A DNA stretch of 64,000 bases from Kondoa malvinella (lineage: Eukaryota > Basidiomycota > Agaricostilbomycetes > Agaricostilbales > Kondoaceae), in the NCBI GenBank assembly GCA_039545315.1, contig BCIM01000001.1:1769783-1833782 (forward strand). Direction: 5' to 3'. The notes under the pieces were generated by a model that did no database searches, was not told the DNA's origin, and saw only the letters and a list, made by a program, of their open reading frames with translations. This document shows, piece by piece, positions 34,707 to 46,401 of the stretch (positions within the stretch are counted from its first letter, which is position 1; each line of letters begins with the position of its first letter). A program made the position numbers and the translations under genes.

Positions 34707-36822
34707 ATGCTACCAACGACGAGGCTGCTCTCTTCAATTCGCAAAATGACTACACTCTCTTTCTCCAAAAAGGTTTCCTTCACGCCAGCCTCTCATCTAG
34801 TTATCGGCAACAAGTCCCTCTTGGACAAGTCATGCCTTTCAGCGGCTGGTCTAGGTGACAAGCAGGTCACCGCGCACGAGCATGTAGCATCTGGTAAAGT
34901 CGAAGAAGCCACCCAATTCATAGGATCAGGCGAAAGCGCTGTTCAAGTCACTTTCGCCAACTTATCGGTGCGCATGGCAATCGTCATATCTCTCAACATG
35001 CTGAAAATTCGAGGATAGGACAAATCATCTCGTCACTTGGGTACCATTAGAAGTGACTTGATACCTGATCTCGTCAAAAAGCTGCCTAAAGAGGGCGATG
35101 GTATGCTATTCTCGTCTTGCTGCATGCATGCTCTGACCGACGTCGCAGCCGCTATCACACTCGTCCTCGCAAAGAAAGAGCAGACTACCGCCGTAGCCGC
35201 GTGAGATCTGTCTTCCCGCTCACTAACGCCTTCTGATTGTATCAAAGCGCCGTTGCTCGAGCTTTCCCAATCTTTGACGAGCGCTCTTCAGTCAAGAAGC
35301 TCGGCAACAGAAAAGTCAACGTGAACTTCTCCTGCTCTGAAGAACTCTCAGATGCGGAATACAGCGCTGCTCAAAACACTGCTGTTCGTTTCCCTCTCCT
35401 TTCTGCTTACTTTCTTTAAATGTCGTTTAGGACGCTGTACGGTTTGCCGCTTCCCTAGTCGATCAACCTACCAACTACCTAAACACCGACACCTACCATG
35501 AAGTGATCAAGGAACTTGTTTCCCGCTACCCATCTGTCAAGCTCAAAGTCTTCCGCGATCAAGACTTGAAGAAAGAAGGTCTTAATTCTATTTGGCAAGT
35601 CGGTAAAGCGGCTAGTGAGTGTCATGAATAGGGCTAGGCATGAAAGCTGATGCTTGGTAGCGTTCCCTCCGCTCATGGCTGTTCTGGAGTATGCGCCGGA
35701 GAAAGCTGTCGGCGACACGCATTTGGCGTTGGGTCAGCTTTTTCATCCTCTGCTTCTGTACTTGAGCTGATCATCCAATAGTCGGCAAGGGTATCGTGTA
35801 TGACTCGTAAGGCTACTCATCCTTTCATGTGACGTTGTCCGATTGAGCTCGTCTACAGTGGAGGACTCTCACTCAAAGTCGGAGGAGCAATGAGCACAAT
35901 GAAATGCGACATGGGAGGATCGGCAGCTATCCTAGCCGGATTCGAAGCGCTGGTTAAATCAAAATACCAGGGTCGTTTGTCTGCTGTTCTTTGCATTGCG
36001 GAGAACGCTATTGGTCCTTTGGCGTACAAGAATGATGATATCTTTATTGGTTATTCTGGCAAAGTACGTCTTTTCCTCTCTTTCTATGTTCTGATTGATA
36101 TCTTTCGATAGTCGGTAGAGATCAACAACACTGACGCCGAAGGTCGAGTAGTCAGTAAGCCTGCATTCCCTTTCGAGATGCTTCGATTGACTCACGTTGG
36201 CCTCAGTGTGCGATGGCGTAGCATGGGCAACTAAGAACCTGGCATGCACGCACTTGATGGACTTTGCTACTCTCACCGGCGCACAACTAGTCTGCACCGG
36301 GAACAAACACGCTGCCATCATGTCCAACGAGGAAGACTTTGAACGCCTTGTCAAACAATCCGGACACAAATGTGGCGATTGGGTTCACCCGATCGTTTAT
36401 GCGCCTGAATTGCTCATGAGCCAGTTTGAGAGCCAAGTTGCCGACATGAAGAATTCTGGTGCGCTTTCTTACTCTTTCGCAAGGTTATGGAATATTGATA
36501 CACATGTTCTGGGATAGTCAAAGACCGAATGAACGCTCAATCTTCTTGCGCCGGACACTTCATCGAAGCTCACTTCGACGAGTCTTGGAAGGGTAGCTGG
36601 TGTCATGTAGACATGTCCGTTCCCCTCTTTCTCTTTTCTTACTCTCAAGCTGACATTTCACGACAGGGCTGGTCCGGCTTTCCAGAAAGGTGAGGGCTCT
36701 GCTCAAAATGCGACAACGAAGACTGATCTCTTTCAGATCGCGCGACTGGATACGGACCTACATTGGTTTATCAGGTCGCGCAGGATATCTTGCACAGTGG
36801 AGAGGCTGCACGAGGCAATTGA
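34707..36822 (+). CDS. M17 leucyl aminopeptidase, NPEPL1-like
   Basis: Di-metal aminopeptidase of family M17, most like animal NPEPL1. The catalytic domain has GKGIVYDSGGLSLKVGG (metal Asp/Lys), KCDMGGSAA, the hallmark NTDAEGR and DFATLTGAQ, then KCGDWVHPIVYAPEL and VADMKNSVKDRMNAQSSCAG, a stretch typical of NPEPL1 rather than bacterial PepA. About ten introns; the last gives an ARGN C-terminus at 36822. Two in-frame starts exist: 34707 (MLPTTRLLSSIRK, weakly mitochondrial-presequence-like) and 34746 (MTTLSFSKKV). I list the outer one. It would process peptides in the cytosol or mitochondria. Confidence 0.9.
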
Positions 36823-37100
36823 TCCAGCGTAAGAGCAAGGTCGGAAGACGCAAGAGAAAAGGGAGAATGTGCAATAGAATCATGCATTAGCAAACAACCG
36901 AGGTATCGCAAACGTGACAACAGAGAACAAAAGCGAGCTAGAGCGGACGACTAAAGTCTATGAAAAACAGGCCGTGTATTCAAATGCAATCCGCGCCCGA
37001 AGAGAAAGTTGATACGAGAAGGGTGTTTTATTGCAGGTGCCAAACAGCGCTTGCACTTGCCAGACTATATCCAAAGCCGCGAGGAGATCGATCTCTATTG

Positions 37101-37701
37101 CTAAGCAGTGGACTCCTTCAACCTGGATACGAGCGCATATATCAACATCAGAAAACACATTGGAGAGAAACAAGACTGACCACGTGATGAGGTTGTTGCG
37201 GTCCTTGTCCTTCTTGAGACCTGCAAAAGCCATCTTTGTTCCTGGTATGTACTTCTTTGGGTTTTCAAGGCTGTAGGATAGACAGGACAATGAGCTATAT
37301 CCAAGCCACAAGGCAATGACGACCTACTAGTCGAAGAGGGTGTTCTCATCCCAGTGAATAGCCGCCTTCTTGTTGGCTTCAGTGTATGAGAATCCGTCTA
37401 CTTGTCCAGACTGGCGACCGAAAAGACCGTGTAGGCTGCGATCGTGTCAGAAATATTTCTGTCTTCCAGTCGAAAGACTGCTCACTTGGGTCCGACTTTG
37501 TTTCCTCCGTCAGCTGCATGGCATATTAGTCCTGGCCTGCCTATCGCTGCGTAGTTACGGACCCTCAACGGTGTGGCACTGCGCACATCGAGTCTTGAAG
37601 AGCTGTTGATGAGCAAAGTATCAGCGGCGGCCATACATCTCGAGATCGAAAGCAAAGCATACCGAAGCACCCTTTGATGCGTCACCTTTGGAGAAGCCCA
37701 T
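37101..37701 (-). CDS. CYC1: Cytochrome c
   Basis: Mitochondrial intermembrane electron carrier between complexes III and IV. The spliced protein is about 108 residues: [19 protein letters not shown] then AQCHTVE (haem attachment CAQCH), [43 protein letters not shown] (axial methionine), and a NNLITWLKESTA end. Six exons; the last intron splits the TGG codon of ITW (about 37125-37178). Start 37701 is the only ATG. Every haem-contact motif is present. It converges with the M17 gene (278 bp between stops). Confidence 0.97.
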
Positions 37702-38881
37702 TGTAGGTGTTGTATATATGTATTAGGCTGTGTTCCAAAAGACGTGGCAAGCAAAAATGTGACAAGCAAGAAGAAAGTTGGGAATCGCGATGATGAGCGA
37801 TGCACTACGCGATCTGTGGCATGGAGTGACTAACGATTTAAAGAAAGTGTGGTTTGAACAAAACGAGCTTGAGGAGCGGGATGATGGTTAAAATCCAACA
37901 AAGACTTTGCAATACTTTGATTTTGATAGGCTGCCTCGCGGGTTTGCCCGATACCGTCAAGGACTCGTTCTCGTGCTGTGGGGCTATGTAATTTTGCTGC
38001 TATACAGATCCGCTGCTGTTGCGCGCTTTCTTTCGCTCAATCGGGATCTGTCATTTTCTGGCCAAGCCACCTTCGTGTCTGGGCTACTTGTGCAATCGCA
38101 GGCTATATGTGCTGCGGCTTCTCTTCCCACGATACTTCATCGCTTCTTCCAGCGACTCCTTTTGTCTTTTGATTGCTGTGCACACCGATGCAAGGCAGCC
38201 GGCGACCCGCTTTATATGACGTTGTCTCTAATCTCGCCTGCATTGTACTCTCTGCTTCCTGCTGCATGCGTAACAGCGGTCCGATAGTGGCTTGTACGTA
38301 TCTAGTGTCACTGCATTACACAAGTTCAGACTTTGTTATACTTCCATTCGATGCTTTTCAACGTGCTTCTTGTAAACCTGGCCTACTGCCTCACACTCTA
38401 TTAGTCAATCTAGTGCAGTCTTCACAGCATTGATCTCAGGCAAAGCCATCGCTGAGCATGCCGCTTCGAGACTCATCGATCCGCTGGCCAATCCCTATCT
38501 TCTGGGAAACCAGCATGACATGGCTGGCTAAAGCTAGTGGGTCTAGAGTCTAGGCAAGGCAAATACTAGCAGGCTTCACAGATCTTCACTAAAGGGACGA
38601 GTCATTCGGCAGTCCAATCTTGTCACATTGGTTTCAGCTTCGAATCAGGGCAGTGATAGCTATTGAAGATCAGAGCAATCGGCTTTGAAAGGTCTAGCGT
38701 CTGCGCAGAATGAGCCTTGCACGAATAAGAAATAAAATTAACTTGGACCACAAGCACAAAATTGATGGATCAACAAGTCTCTGTGACCCACGAAGACGAG
38801 CCAAGGCAGGATCTCCTCAAGACGACAAGTGAGGCCTATAGCTCTATACGCCAGAGATCAAGCTTATATCCCTTTTCAGCC
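37702..38881. other. Divergent intergenic region CYC1-RPL5
   Basis: About 1.2 kb between divergent starts, the longest gap after the left end. The largest frame (37907-38287, plus) begins at TTG, has no conserved motif and reads like noncoding DNA. An in-frame ATG at 38765 would add 39 residues to RPL5 but has no counterpart in the family, so it is more likely in the leader. No tRNA was seen. Confidence 0.5.
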
Positions 38882-40222
38882 ATGCCTTTCGTCAAACTCG
38901 TCAAGAACAATGCTGTCAGTTTCCTTGCAGTCAACAGGCGGTGCGGCATGTAGCTGACTCCTTGCTACAGTACTTCAGCAGATACCAAGTCAAGTACAAG
39001 AGGAGGAGAGGTGAATTACTTCTTCCCGTTTGCCCTGTCCTACGAGATATCCTCCCTTCCGCTCCTTCTCACAACACGATGATTTGTAATTTTGGTATAG
39101 TTCACACTGAGACCTCGGCGGTCGATGGCGACTAACTACATATGCAATGTCTTTCGCTCCTATCTGATTCCTTCTTTCCTTTTATTGCAATTTGGTCATA
39201 TTGGAGAACACGGGAGCTGATGCATGAATGCGCGTAATAGAGGGTAAAACCGACTACCAAGCAAGAAAAGGTCTAGTCAGCCAGGCCAAGAACAAGTACA
39301 ACTCGCCCAAGTACCGTCTGGTCGTTCGGTTCACCAACAAGGACATTGTCGTTCAAATCGTCTCTGCTAAAATCTCTGGCGATGAAGTCCTCACTGCCGC
39401 TTACTCTCACGAACTCCCTCGTTACGGCATCAAGCACGGCTTGAGCAACTGGGCAGCTGGTGCGTTCACAGTTTCCTTGCGTATTCGGATGGAAGGCTGA
39501 GAGGAGGCAAGCACAGCATACGCAACTGGTCTACTTTGCGCTCGTCGTGTCCTCACCAAGCTCAACCTCGCCGACAAGTACGAAGGTGTCGTTGAACCTA
39601 CCGGAGAGCTCGAAATGACCGAAGCGATCGAAGACGGACCAAGACCATTCAAGTGCTACCTCGATGTCGGTCTCAAGCGAACTTCGACCGGTTCAAGAGT
39701 GTTTGGTGCTTTGAAGGGTGCTTCAGATGGTGGTCTTTACATTCCTCATTCCGCCAAACGTTTCCCTGGTTACGACCCTGAAGCAAAAGAGTTGGATGCG
39801 GAAGTGTTGAACAAGTACATTTACGGCGGTCACGTTCGTCTTCCCTTCATTAGCGCAGTAATGTGCTGACTTTTTGGGCAACTTGAACAGGTCGCAGAGT
39901 ACATGGAATCTCTAGAAGAAGAAGATGACGAGCGCTTCAAGAAGCAATTCGCTTCCTACCTAGCCGATGACATTGGTTCCGAAGACGTCGAAGACATGTA
40001 CAAGGAAGGTCACGCTGCTATCCGCGAGAACCCAGCTGCCGAACAGGCTGACCGATCAAAACACGCCGAGTACAAAAAGGCTTCGCAACAGTACAAGCAG
40101 AACAAGATCTCGCTGCAAACGCGCAAGGAGAAGGTTGCAAAGAAGGTTTGTGCTTGTATGTTCGTTATCGGGCAATAGCTGATAGCGTCCAACAGATTGC
40201 AGACTTCAAGGCCAACCAATAG
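38882..40222 (+). CDS. RPL5: 60S ribosomal protein L5 (uL18)
   Basis: 5S-rRNA-binding protein of the large subunit. [17 protein letters not shown], then [96 protein letters not shown] and a basic end [11 protein letters not shown]. Six exons. Introns are about 50-60 nt except the second (about 39018-39239, roughly 220 nt), which houses a box C/D snoRNA. The start 38882 matches the universal MPFVK opening. The stop is 40220-40222, followed in tandem by NFS1. Confidence 0.97.
39072..39172 (+). ncRNA. snR60: Intronic box C/D snoRNA, snR60/U80-like
   Basis: Inside the long second intron of RPL5. Boxes in order: C (ATGATTT, 39079-39085, degenerate), D' (CTGA, 39107-39110), C' (ATGGCGA, 39125-39131), D (CTGA, 39164-39167). 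The guide before D (TCTTTCGCTCCTAT) is antisense, with one G-U pair, to the conserved 25S segment ATAGGGGCGAAAGA. The fifth base from D points at the G methylated by yeast snR60 (Gm908). The guide before D' (GGTATAGTTCAC) is antisense to GTGAACTATGCC, the other snR60/U80 target (Am817 region), though the canonical rule points one base off. The rRNA sequence and sites are from memory. The terminal stem is weak; processing from the debranched intron is expected. Confidence 0.8.
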
Positions 40223-40412
40223 AGTCTTGTTTTGGGCATGGATGGATTTTGGGCCGCTTGTATCTGCAGTTTTTGTTTGCGATTGCTGGATCAACGAGGA
40301 CGAATGCATCTTGTCTACACAGCTTTACCTGACATCGCATAGTTCTGTGGCTGAATTTGCTCCACTAAATGACCGCTCCGCTTGACTTGTTACCATCATC
40401 TCAACTGCAAGC

Positions 40413-42354
40413 ATGTCAAAGCAAGCAATATCTAAAACGCTAAGCAGCATAGCGGCCAACAGGCTGAGCAACAGCACCAGCTCAAAGTGCCTCGCATCTA
40501 TAAATTCTGTTGTGCCACTGGTCGCATCAACTTCTCGAGGTCGCAGCTATGTCACTTCTAGCAAGCCCGCCCAGCTAGCCACGCCTATGGACGTCGATAT
40601 CCCACAAAAAAGATCAAGCGAACCTCTAATTTTGACGCCTGGCGAATCGGACCTTGGCTTTGAAGTCACTCACGAAACGGTCGCTGAGAATGTTGGAAGG
40701 CCAATTTACCTCGATGCGCAAGCTACTACACCTGTGGATCCCAGAGTTTTAGATGCCATGTTGCCTTATTTGACGAACCAGTATGGAAACCCGCATTCTC
40801 GCACTCATGCCTATGGATGGGAGTCAGAAAAAGCTGCAGAGACCGCTAGAGAGGTATGTGATATGTTGATTTGTATGGTATTCTATGCTAAGTAATTATA
40901 TAACATGCAGCAAGTAGCAGACTTGATTGGCGCAAACCCCAAAGACATTATCTTCACTTCAGGCGCCACTGAATCCAACAATCTGTCCATCAAAGGTGTA
41001 GCGCGCTTCTACCGTCGTTCAGGAAAGAAGCACATTATCACTTTACAAACGGAGCACAAGTGTGTCTTGGATTCGTGTCGAGTGCTTCAAGATGAAGGGT
41101 TCGAAGTCACTTACCTTCCCGTTAATGAGAGTGGTTTGGTCGACATGGAACAGCTTGAAGCTGCTATTCGACCCGATACCTGTCTCGTCTCTGTATGTCT
41201 TTCCATCGCCAACAAAAGCAATGCTAAGATGCTATGCAGATTATGGCAGTGAACAATGAAATCGGTGTCGTTCAGCCATTGAAAGAAATTGGCGCCATGG
41301 TTCGGAAACACAAGGGTGTCTTTTTCCACACCGACGCAGCTCAAGCCGTTGGCAAGATTCCAGTCAACGTAGACGAAATGAACATCGACCTCATGTCCAT
41401 CTCTGGTCACAAACTTTATGGGCCAAAGGGAATTGGTGCTTGCTACATCAGGAGAAGACCGAGAGTCAGAGTAGAGCCTATCATCAATGGTGGTGGACAG
41501 GAAAGAGGGTTAAGATCTGGAACTTTGGCACCTGCTTTGGCTGTTGGCTTTGGTGAAGCATGCAGAATTGCTAAATTGGAGATGCAGGTTGGTCATCTCT
41601 TCAAATTATCTCTTCTTCTTTTGTTGGCGTGATGGAAAACCGCATTCCATTTTCGTCTTGTGAGAATCTGGGCGCGAAAAGTGATGTGACAGCTTGCATC
41701 AGCTTTTCATAGCTAGTATCCCCGCTGCTCGATCACTTGATGCTGCTTGTGCAGGGGTTCTGACCTCTCCTTCGATGATCGTATGCTAGAAGACCAAGGC
41801 TAATATTTATGTTTGACAGAATGACTACAACCACGTCAAATACCTTTCAGACCGCTTACATCAAGGTATCCTAGCTCAGTGCGACCACATCAGCAGGAAC
41901 GGCGACCCAGAAGGTTACCCTGGTTGCTTGAACTTGTCTTTCGCCTACATTGAGGGAGAGAGCATGTTGATGGCCATGAAGGATGTTGCTGTTTCCTCTG
42001 GATCCGCGTGCACTAGTGCTTCTTTGGAACCGAGTTACGTGTTGCGTGCTTTGGGTGCGTCTGAGTGATCGTTCTGGTTGATGCTCGGCTAAGCGATCTT
42101 TTTTCACATACAGGCGCAGATGAAGCTCTTGCACACTCTTCTATTCGTTTTGGACTAGGAAGATTCACTACAGAGAAGGAAGTCGACTTTGTGACGGACA
42201 AGCTTGTCGCTATTGTCAAGAAGCTGCGCGATATGAGTCCGCTGTACGAGATGGTGTTGGAAGGTATTGACCTCAAATCGATTGATTGGTCAGTCTATGA
42301 CACATTGCCTGTTGCTATACAATACTGATTACATGCTACAGGGCACAACACTAG
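40413..42354 (+). CDS. NFS1: Mitochondrial cysteine desulfurase
   Basis: PLP enzyme that converts cysteine to alanine and supplies persulfide sulfur for iron-sulfur cluster assembly with Isu1/Isd11. The S/R-rich N-terminus is a mitochondrial presequence. The class V aminotransferase core has [69 protein letters not shown] and [12 protein letters not shown] (PLP lysine). The catalytic cysteine loop is [14 protein letters not shown]. It ends IDWAQH, with the Trp codon split by the last intron. Introns are mostly about 50 nt, but the one at about 41589-41819 is roughly 231 nt. No missing residues. Confidence 0.97.
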
Positions 42355-42735
42355 GCTTGTCAGGGGAGATGGTTCGGCATCTGTGGTTTTGTATCGATTT
42401 GTGCATTCCCAATGACAGCATATTATGCAGCGCTACTGTGCCTTCCAACGGTTACTGCAGTGCCTTGTGTAGCCCTACCGCTTTCGGGGATTATTAACAT
42501 AAGTGGCGCGCTGACTCTATTTGGCAACTCGCGCGCGTCAGCTTTTTCCTGCAGCCGCGCCGCCCATCTCTCAATTCGCGTCGATCACCAGTCACACAGA
42601 TACCTAGCCTTGTACGAACGCGTGGTGATACCCCTCCGCTGCTCATATACCGCGCAGCAAACCTTTCATCAGCCAAATCAGAAAACGCGCATAAGCACAT
42701 CTCAAGCACTGCGTCTTGGCCTTCCTGCGCTGGCC
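42355..42735 (+). promoter_or_regulatory. CGCG-rich promoter with MCB-like sites
   Basis: 381 bp between the NFS1 stop and the Whi5/Nrm1-like start. It carries a perfect MCB core ACGCGT (42618-42623), ACGCG (42685-42689) and CGCG-rich runs near 42505 and 42530. Such sites bind MBF in yeasts. The link to G1/S control is an inference. Confidence 0.5.
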
Positions 42736-44488
42736 ATGAACGTCGCTGGACCTTCCAATGCCAGACCGAACAGCGAAAGCCTCACTGAGGAGCAAAAGAA
42801 GAAGCAGGAAATGATTGATGCCCTTCTTCACAGAGTCAAACTCTCAAAGGTAATTCTCCTGCCCTTGCCCAGCCTGCGCTATCGTCCATGTGATTCTGTT
42901 GCTGTCGCACTACACGTCTTTCGCGTCTACTTTGTCCTCTTCCTTCGCATGATTCATTGCCAAACGCGGCGCGCAGGAGACGCGAACTCCATATCGCCTC
43001 GCTTGCCTTACTCTGGGACGGCCCTACTGTCTTACAAAAGCTGCGGCCATCATATACAGGCATCCGAGCTGATGAATGTGATTTTTCCCGTAACAGGCTG
43101 GCCGAATATTACAGCAACGCCTTGCACTCGCGTCATACAAGACACAACACGGCTGGCAGACTGCAAAATTAGAGCAGCTAGAACCTCACGCAGAGCAAAA
43201 AGCGCAGGACAGGGATCGAAAACGAAAAGCGCAAGAGGCGATTGACCAGAATCAGCAGGCGAAAAAAGTCGCGCTGGCCTCACAACAGCAAAATGATCGG
43301 CCTGTGCATGCGCGGCAAGACAGCGATCGTGGTCTCCCACCTCAAATGTCGCTGTACGATGCGATGATGACTCCTTCGCTCGGCGGAGGCTTGTTCGACT
43401 CGTTTTCCCCTCGCTTGTCCGACAACTCCTTCTCCGAATTCCCTTCAAATAGCGGACCTCACAACAACTATATGCCAATACAATCGAGTGGTCTTGCACC
43501 TGCTGCGCGCCTGAACCAAGATACCTCAAGACCGGGTCTTTCCATTTCAACAGCACTCGCTAATTCAGCAGCTACACTTCATCACCCAGCTTCTCCTGTC
43601 TCATCAGCTCGCGATACACCAATGACGAAGCCTGGCTCACCACTAGGCAAAGTCGACTCGCCTCATCGCCGCAATAATTCAATGCCTGTTCACCCGCTTT
43701 CAACGCGAGATCCTTCTTTTGCCGGCAACGCCTCCGACTTTGTTAATGCCGCTACGGCACTCACAAATCTCACAAGCGGCGCGTCAGAAGAAGCAATACC
43801 AGGTCCCAGTCGGGTAACTCCACCTCCGCAGGGAATGAAGGGACCAAGTCATGGATCGCCCAAGAGCGGTCGACCAAGAGCGAGGACGAATCCAGGTGGT
43901 GAACAGGATGCGGCGGAGTTGATGCTTTACCTGGCTCAAAGTCCAAGTCCAGGACCGGTGAATCGAAAAGTGTCAATGTCGCAATTAGGCGAGGGCGAAG
44001 GGATGAAGGGGAGGCTGCTGTTTGCGCAACAAGATGGACCAGAAGAGGCGCGGCAAGCTCTACAATCTCAATCGTCAATGTCTCTTTCGCAAGCTGCGCC
44101 GGCTTCGTTTCAACCTCAACATACACATCAAATGCAATATCCGAATCATGCGCTACCGCCTGCTTCATCGCATATGCCGCAGCACCGACAGCAACCTCAA
44201 CATCACCAGCAACAGCATCTGCAGCATCCGATGATGGATAACAATAACATGCATCTTTGGCCAGGGCAATCGCATAGCAATGCCCTAGTCTACGGCATGC
44301 ACTCTGCACCTCTCTTACACGCCTCTTCGCCATATAGCAATCTCCCTGCAAGATCAGCAACTCCACCCTCGATGCGACCAAATTCACCTTTCGACTTGAA
44401 CGCCTACCTCAATGTTTCGCCTGGTCGGAGTACTTCTCAATCATACGCAGCGCATACTGTCCCTTCGTCTTACGGTGGCATGTGGTGA
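42736..44488 (+). CDS. Whi5/Nrm1-like G1/S transcriptional regulator
   Basis: Two exons joined by an unusually long intron (about 42850-43096). Exon 1 gives MNVAGPSNARPNSESL to LLHRVKLSK; exon 2 opens AGRILQQRLALASYKTQHGW, which resembles the Whi5/Nrm1 (GTB) motif that docks on SBF/MBF. Then follow a basic coiled stretch (DRKRKAQEAIDQNQQAKK) and long S/P/Q/H-rich disorder with a second conserved-looking patch EQDAAELMLYLAQSPSPGP. Ends SSYGGMW. Several SP/TP sites (for example SPRLSD, TPMTKPGSP) could be CDK targets. The promoter and the intron both contain ACGCG motifs. The family call rests on one short motif. Confidence 0.65.
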
Positions 44489-44632
44489 ACAAGATGGACA
44501 GAAGGCGTATTTGTAAAGTCTATAGCTTGACCCGGTTCAATAGATAATTGTACAATGGCGAGGCAAAGGTGAAAGTATACAAATGTAATATGCTTGTTGT
44601 GATGTACCAAAAGAAGTGCTCCTTCTCGCTTT

Positions 44633-46100
44633 CTACTGTTGATGTGCGTGCGTTTGTTCCAAAGCGTGAATTTTGAGAATCGATTCCCGGAACCGACCAA
44701 TGTTGTATTCGATGAGCGCAGCTTGTTTGTCCAGCTTGTTTGGTTGTAGTAAACCGACCAGGGACAACCGTCTGTAAATCGCGTTTAGCGAAAGTGATGC
44801 AAATGGTTAAAGGACCGACTCGTCTATATCCCAATGGGCCAACGTCACACCTGATGTAAGCTTGACTTTGGACGTAGCTGGATGTCTCGCTTGTGGTGCG
44901 AGGGTAGCTGAACCAGGTAAAGGCGTAGCGGTCCTCAATGGCGAATCCAGTATCGACCCAGAAACCGATTCATTAGATGCAGCCGTTATCGCAGGTTGTT
45001 CCGGACTGTCCCCAAATCGGCTCTTGTTCACCAGAGAGGAAACGCGGAAACCAAACGAACCTATAAAGTCCGCCGAAATCGACACACAGATCCACGAAAT
45101 CGCTACATATCTCGTGCGTTTTCGAATCGACCGGACTTGAATCTGTCCCTACGTATAGTTTTGTCGGTAGATGAAAGAGGAAAGCTTTCTCCATTCCCGA
45201 GCTCTGTATCATAGTCATTGTCATGAGCTTTCAGGAGGAAGAGACGGGTCAGACACGCGCCTGGCATACAAGGTCCATCATCCTTTCAACAGCCGCTTGG
45301 CAAGGTAATAGCTTTTGAGTTATTTTTGACAAAGCTTCGTATATCGAGTGGTCGTATATCGATGTGAGGTAATACGAGACGATAGGTAAATCAGGTAAAT
45401 AACCAGAAGGAGGACTTTCTGGTAGTTCTTGCATTTCATCTAGGAGGTGTTGACGAATGTCTTCCAGTAAGTCTTGATATCGCAACATCAACGATCCGTA
45501 TGGGCCAAAGAAGGAAGAACGAACCGCTTTGGTATTCATCTGACATGCCGTCTGTTTTATGGACAAAGACTTCAAAGATTATAGAGGGCGAAGCGGCGTG
45601 CAGTTGCAGCATGGAAGAAGCGACTTTGCGTGCCAGTTCTGTTGATTCATTTTGAGATGCCTGGTAATACTATCAGTCTGACCCCCCTTGAGGTAGACGA
45701 GCAGAGCGTACCTGGCCATCAATGATATAGATCACTGCGCCTACAGCATCCATAGGCACTTCAGACGGAGGTTGCCATGTATTACCAGGCAGATCCCAGA
45801 CTTGGAAATTAGCGAATGCCCTATTCATACCCATACGATCAGCACAATTCAAGAGATTGAGACCAAAGAACGAACGTAAAATCTGTCGTGTTTGGCTTGC
45901 GGGTTGATTCAATGTAGAGCGTATCCGTCGGCGGTGTCTTTTTGAATACGAAATCGACTATAGATGTCTTTCCAGAGCTATGCAATACGTCAGCTTGTGC
46001 GTATCTGCGAGTATACGACGCACCTTCTTAGGCCCATCAGCAGGATGATGCGTTTTGACGGTACAGCTGCTTCATTCTGTGTCGATAGAGGTTGCGGCAT
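44633..46100 (-). CDS. GTR2: Rag GTPase Gtr2 (RagC/D)
   Basis: Small GTPase that pairs with Gtr1 on the vacuole to signal amino-acid sufficiency to TORC1. The P-loop GLRSSGKTS is near the N-terminus (MPQPLSTQNEAAVPSKR), followed by SIVDFVFKKTPPTDTLYIES, FQVWDLPGN (switch II), GAVIYIIDGQ and FVHKTDGMSDEY. The C-terminal roadblock-like domain has YYLTSIYDHSIYEALSK, GMEKAFLFHLPTKLYVGTDS and SPVDSKTHEICSDFVDL. The end was recovered by splicing (about 44766-44813): TLAHWDIDERLSLVGLL to AALIEYNIGRFRESI, with the stop at 44633. A serine/proline-rich insert interrupts the C-terminal domain around 44880-44990. Seven or eight exons; intact. Confidence 0.93.
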
Positions 46101-46401
46101 GGCTGCTCGTTGTAAAGGCTATAGCAGGTCTAATATAACTCGTTCAACCAATGTGCATCGCATTATTCATCTCAAAAGAAAGAACGGACAGCCAAGTGAG
46201 ATTTTGCAGAGGCTGTGACTCTTCCGCTCTGGGTCCTACACTGCCCTATACCCTCTTTGCGGACCGCTGCTTCTGTATAGCTATTACGTAGATGGCTCCT
46301 CGAGGACAAGAGCGGCTTCGGCCTTCTGTCCGCGTTCACAGAAGTGTTTGTTTTGATTTTCCGGCTCTCTTGCTCTCTCTCGCATAGACAATGAAGGCAG
46401 C
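46101..46401. promoter_or_regulatory. Divergent promoter GTR2-ASE1
   Basis: 301 bp between divergent start codons, shared by the two genes. No obvious TATA box. An out-of-frame ATG at 46391 overlaps the ASE1 leader and terminates at once. Confidence 0.5.

Noticed and set aside
37907..38287. 126-codon plus-strand frame between CYC1 and RPL5
   Set aside because: Starts at TTG, has no family resemblance, and its composition matches intergenic DNA.
38765..38881. 39-residue in-frame N-terminal extension of RPL5
   Set aside because: RPL5 proteins begin MPFVK; the extension has no counterpart and more likely lies in the 5' leader.
42850..43096. snoRNA in the long Whi5/Nrm1-like intron
   Set aside because: A perfect TGATGA lies only near the 3' end with no D box downstream inside the intron, and no rRNA antisense was recognised.
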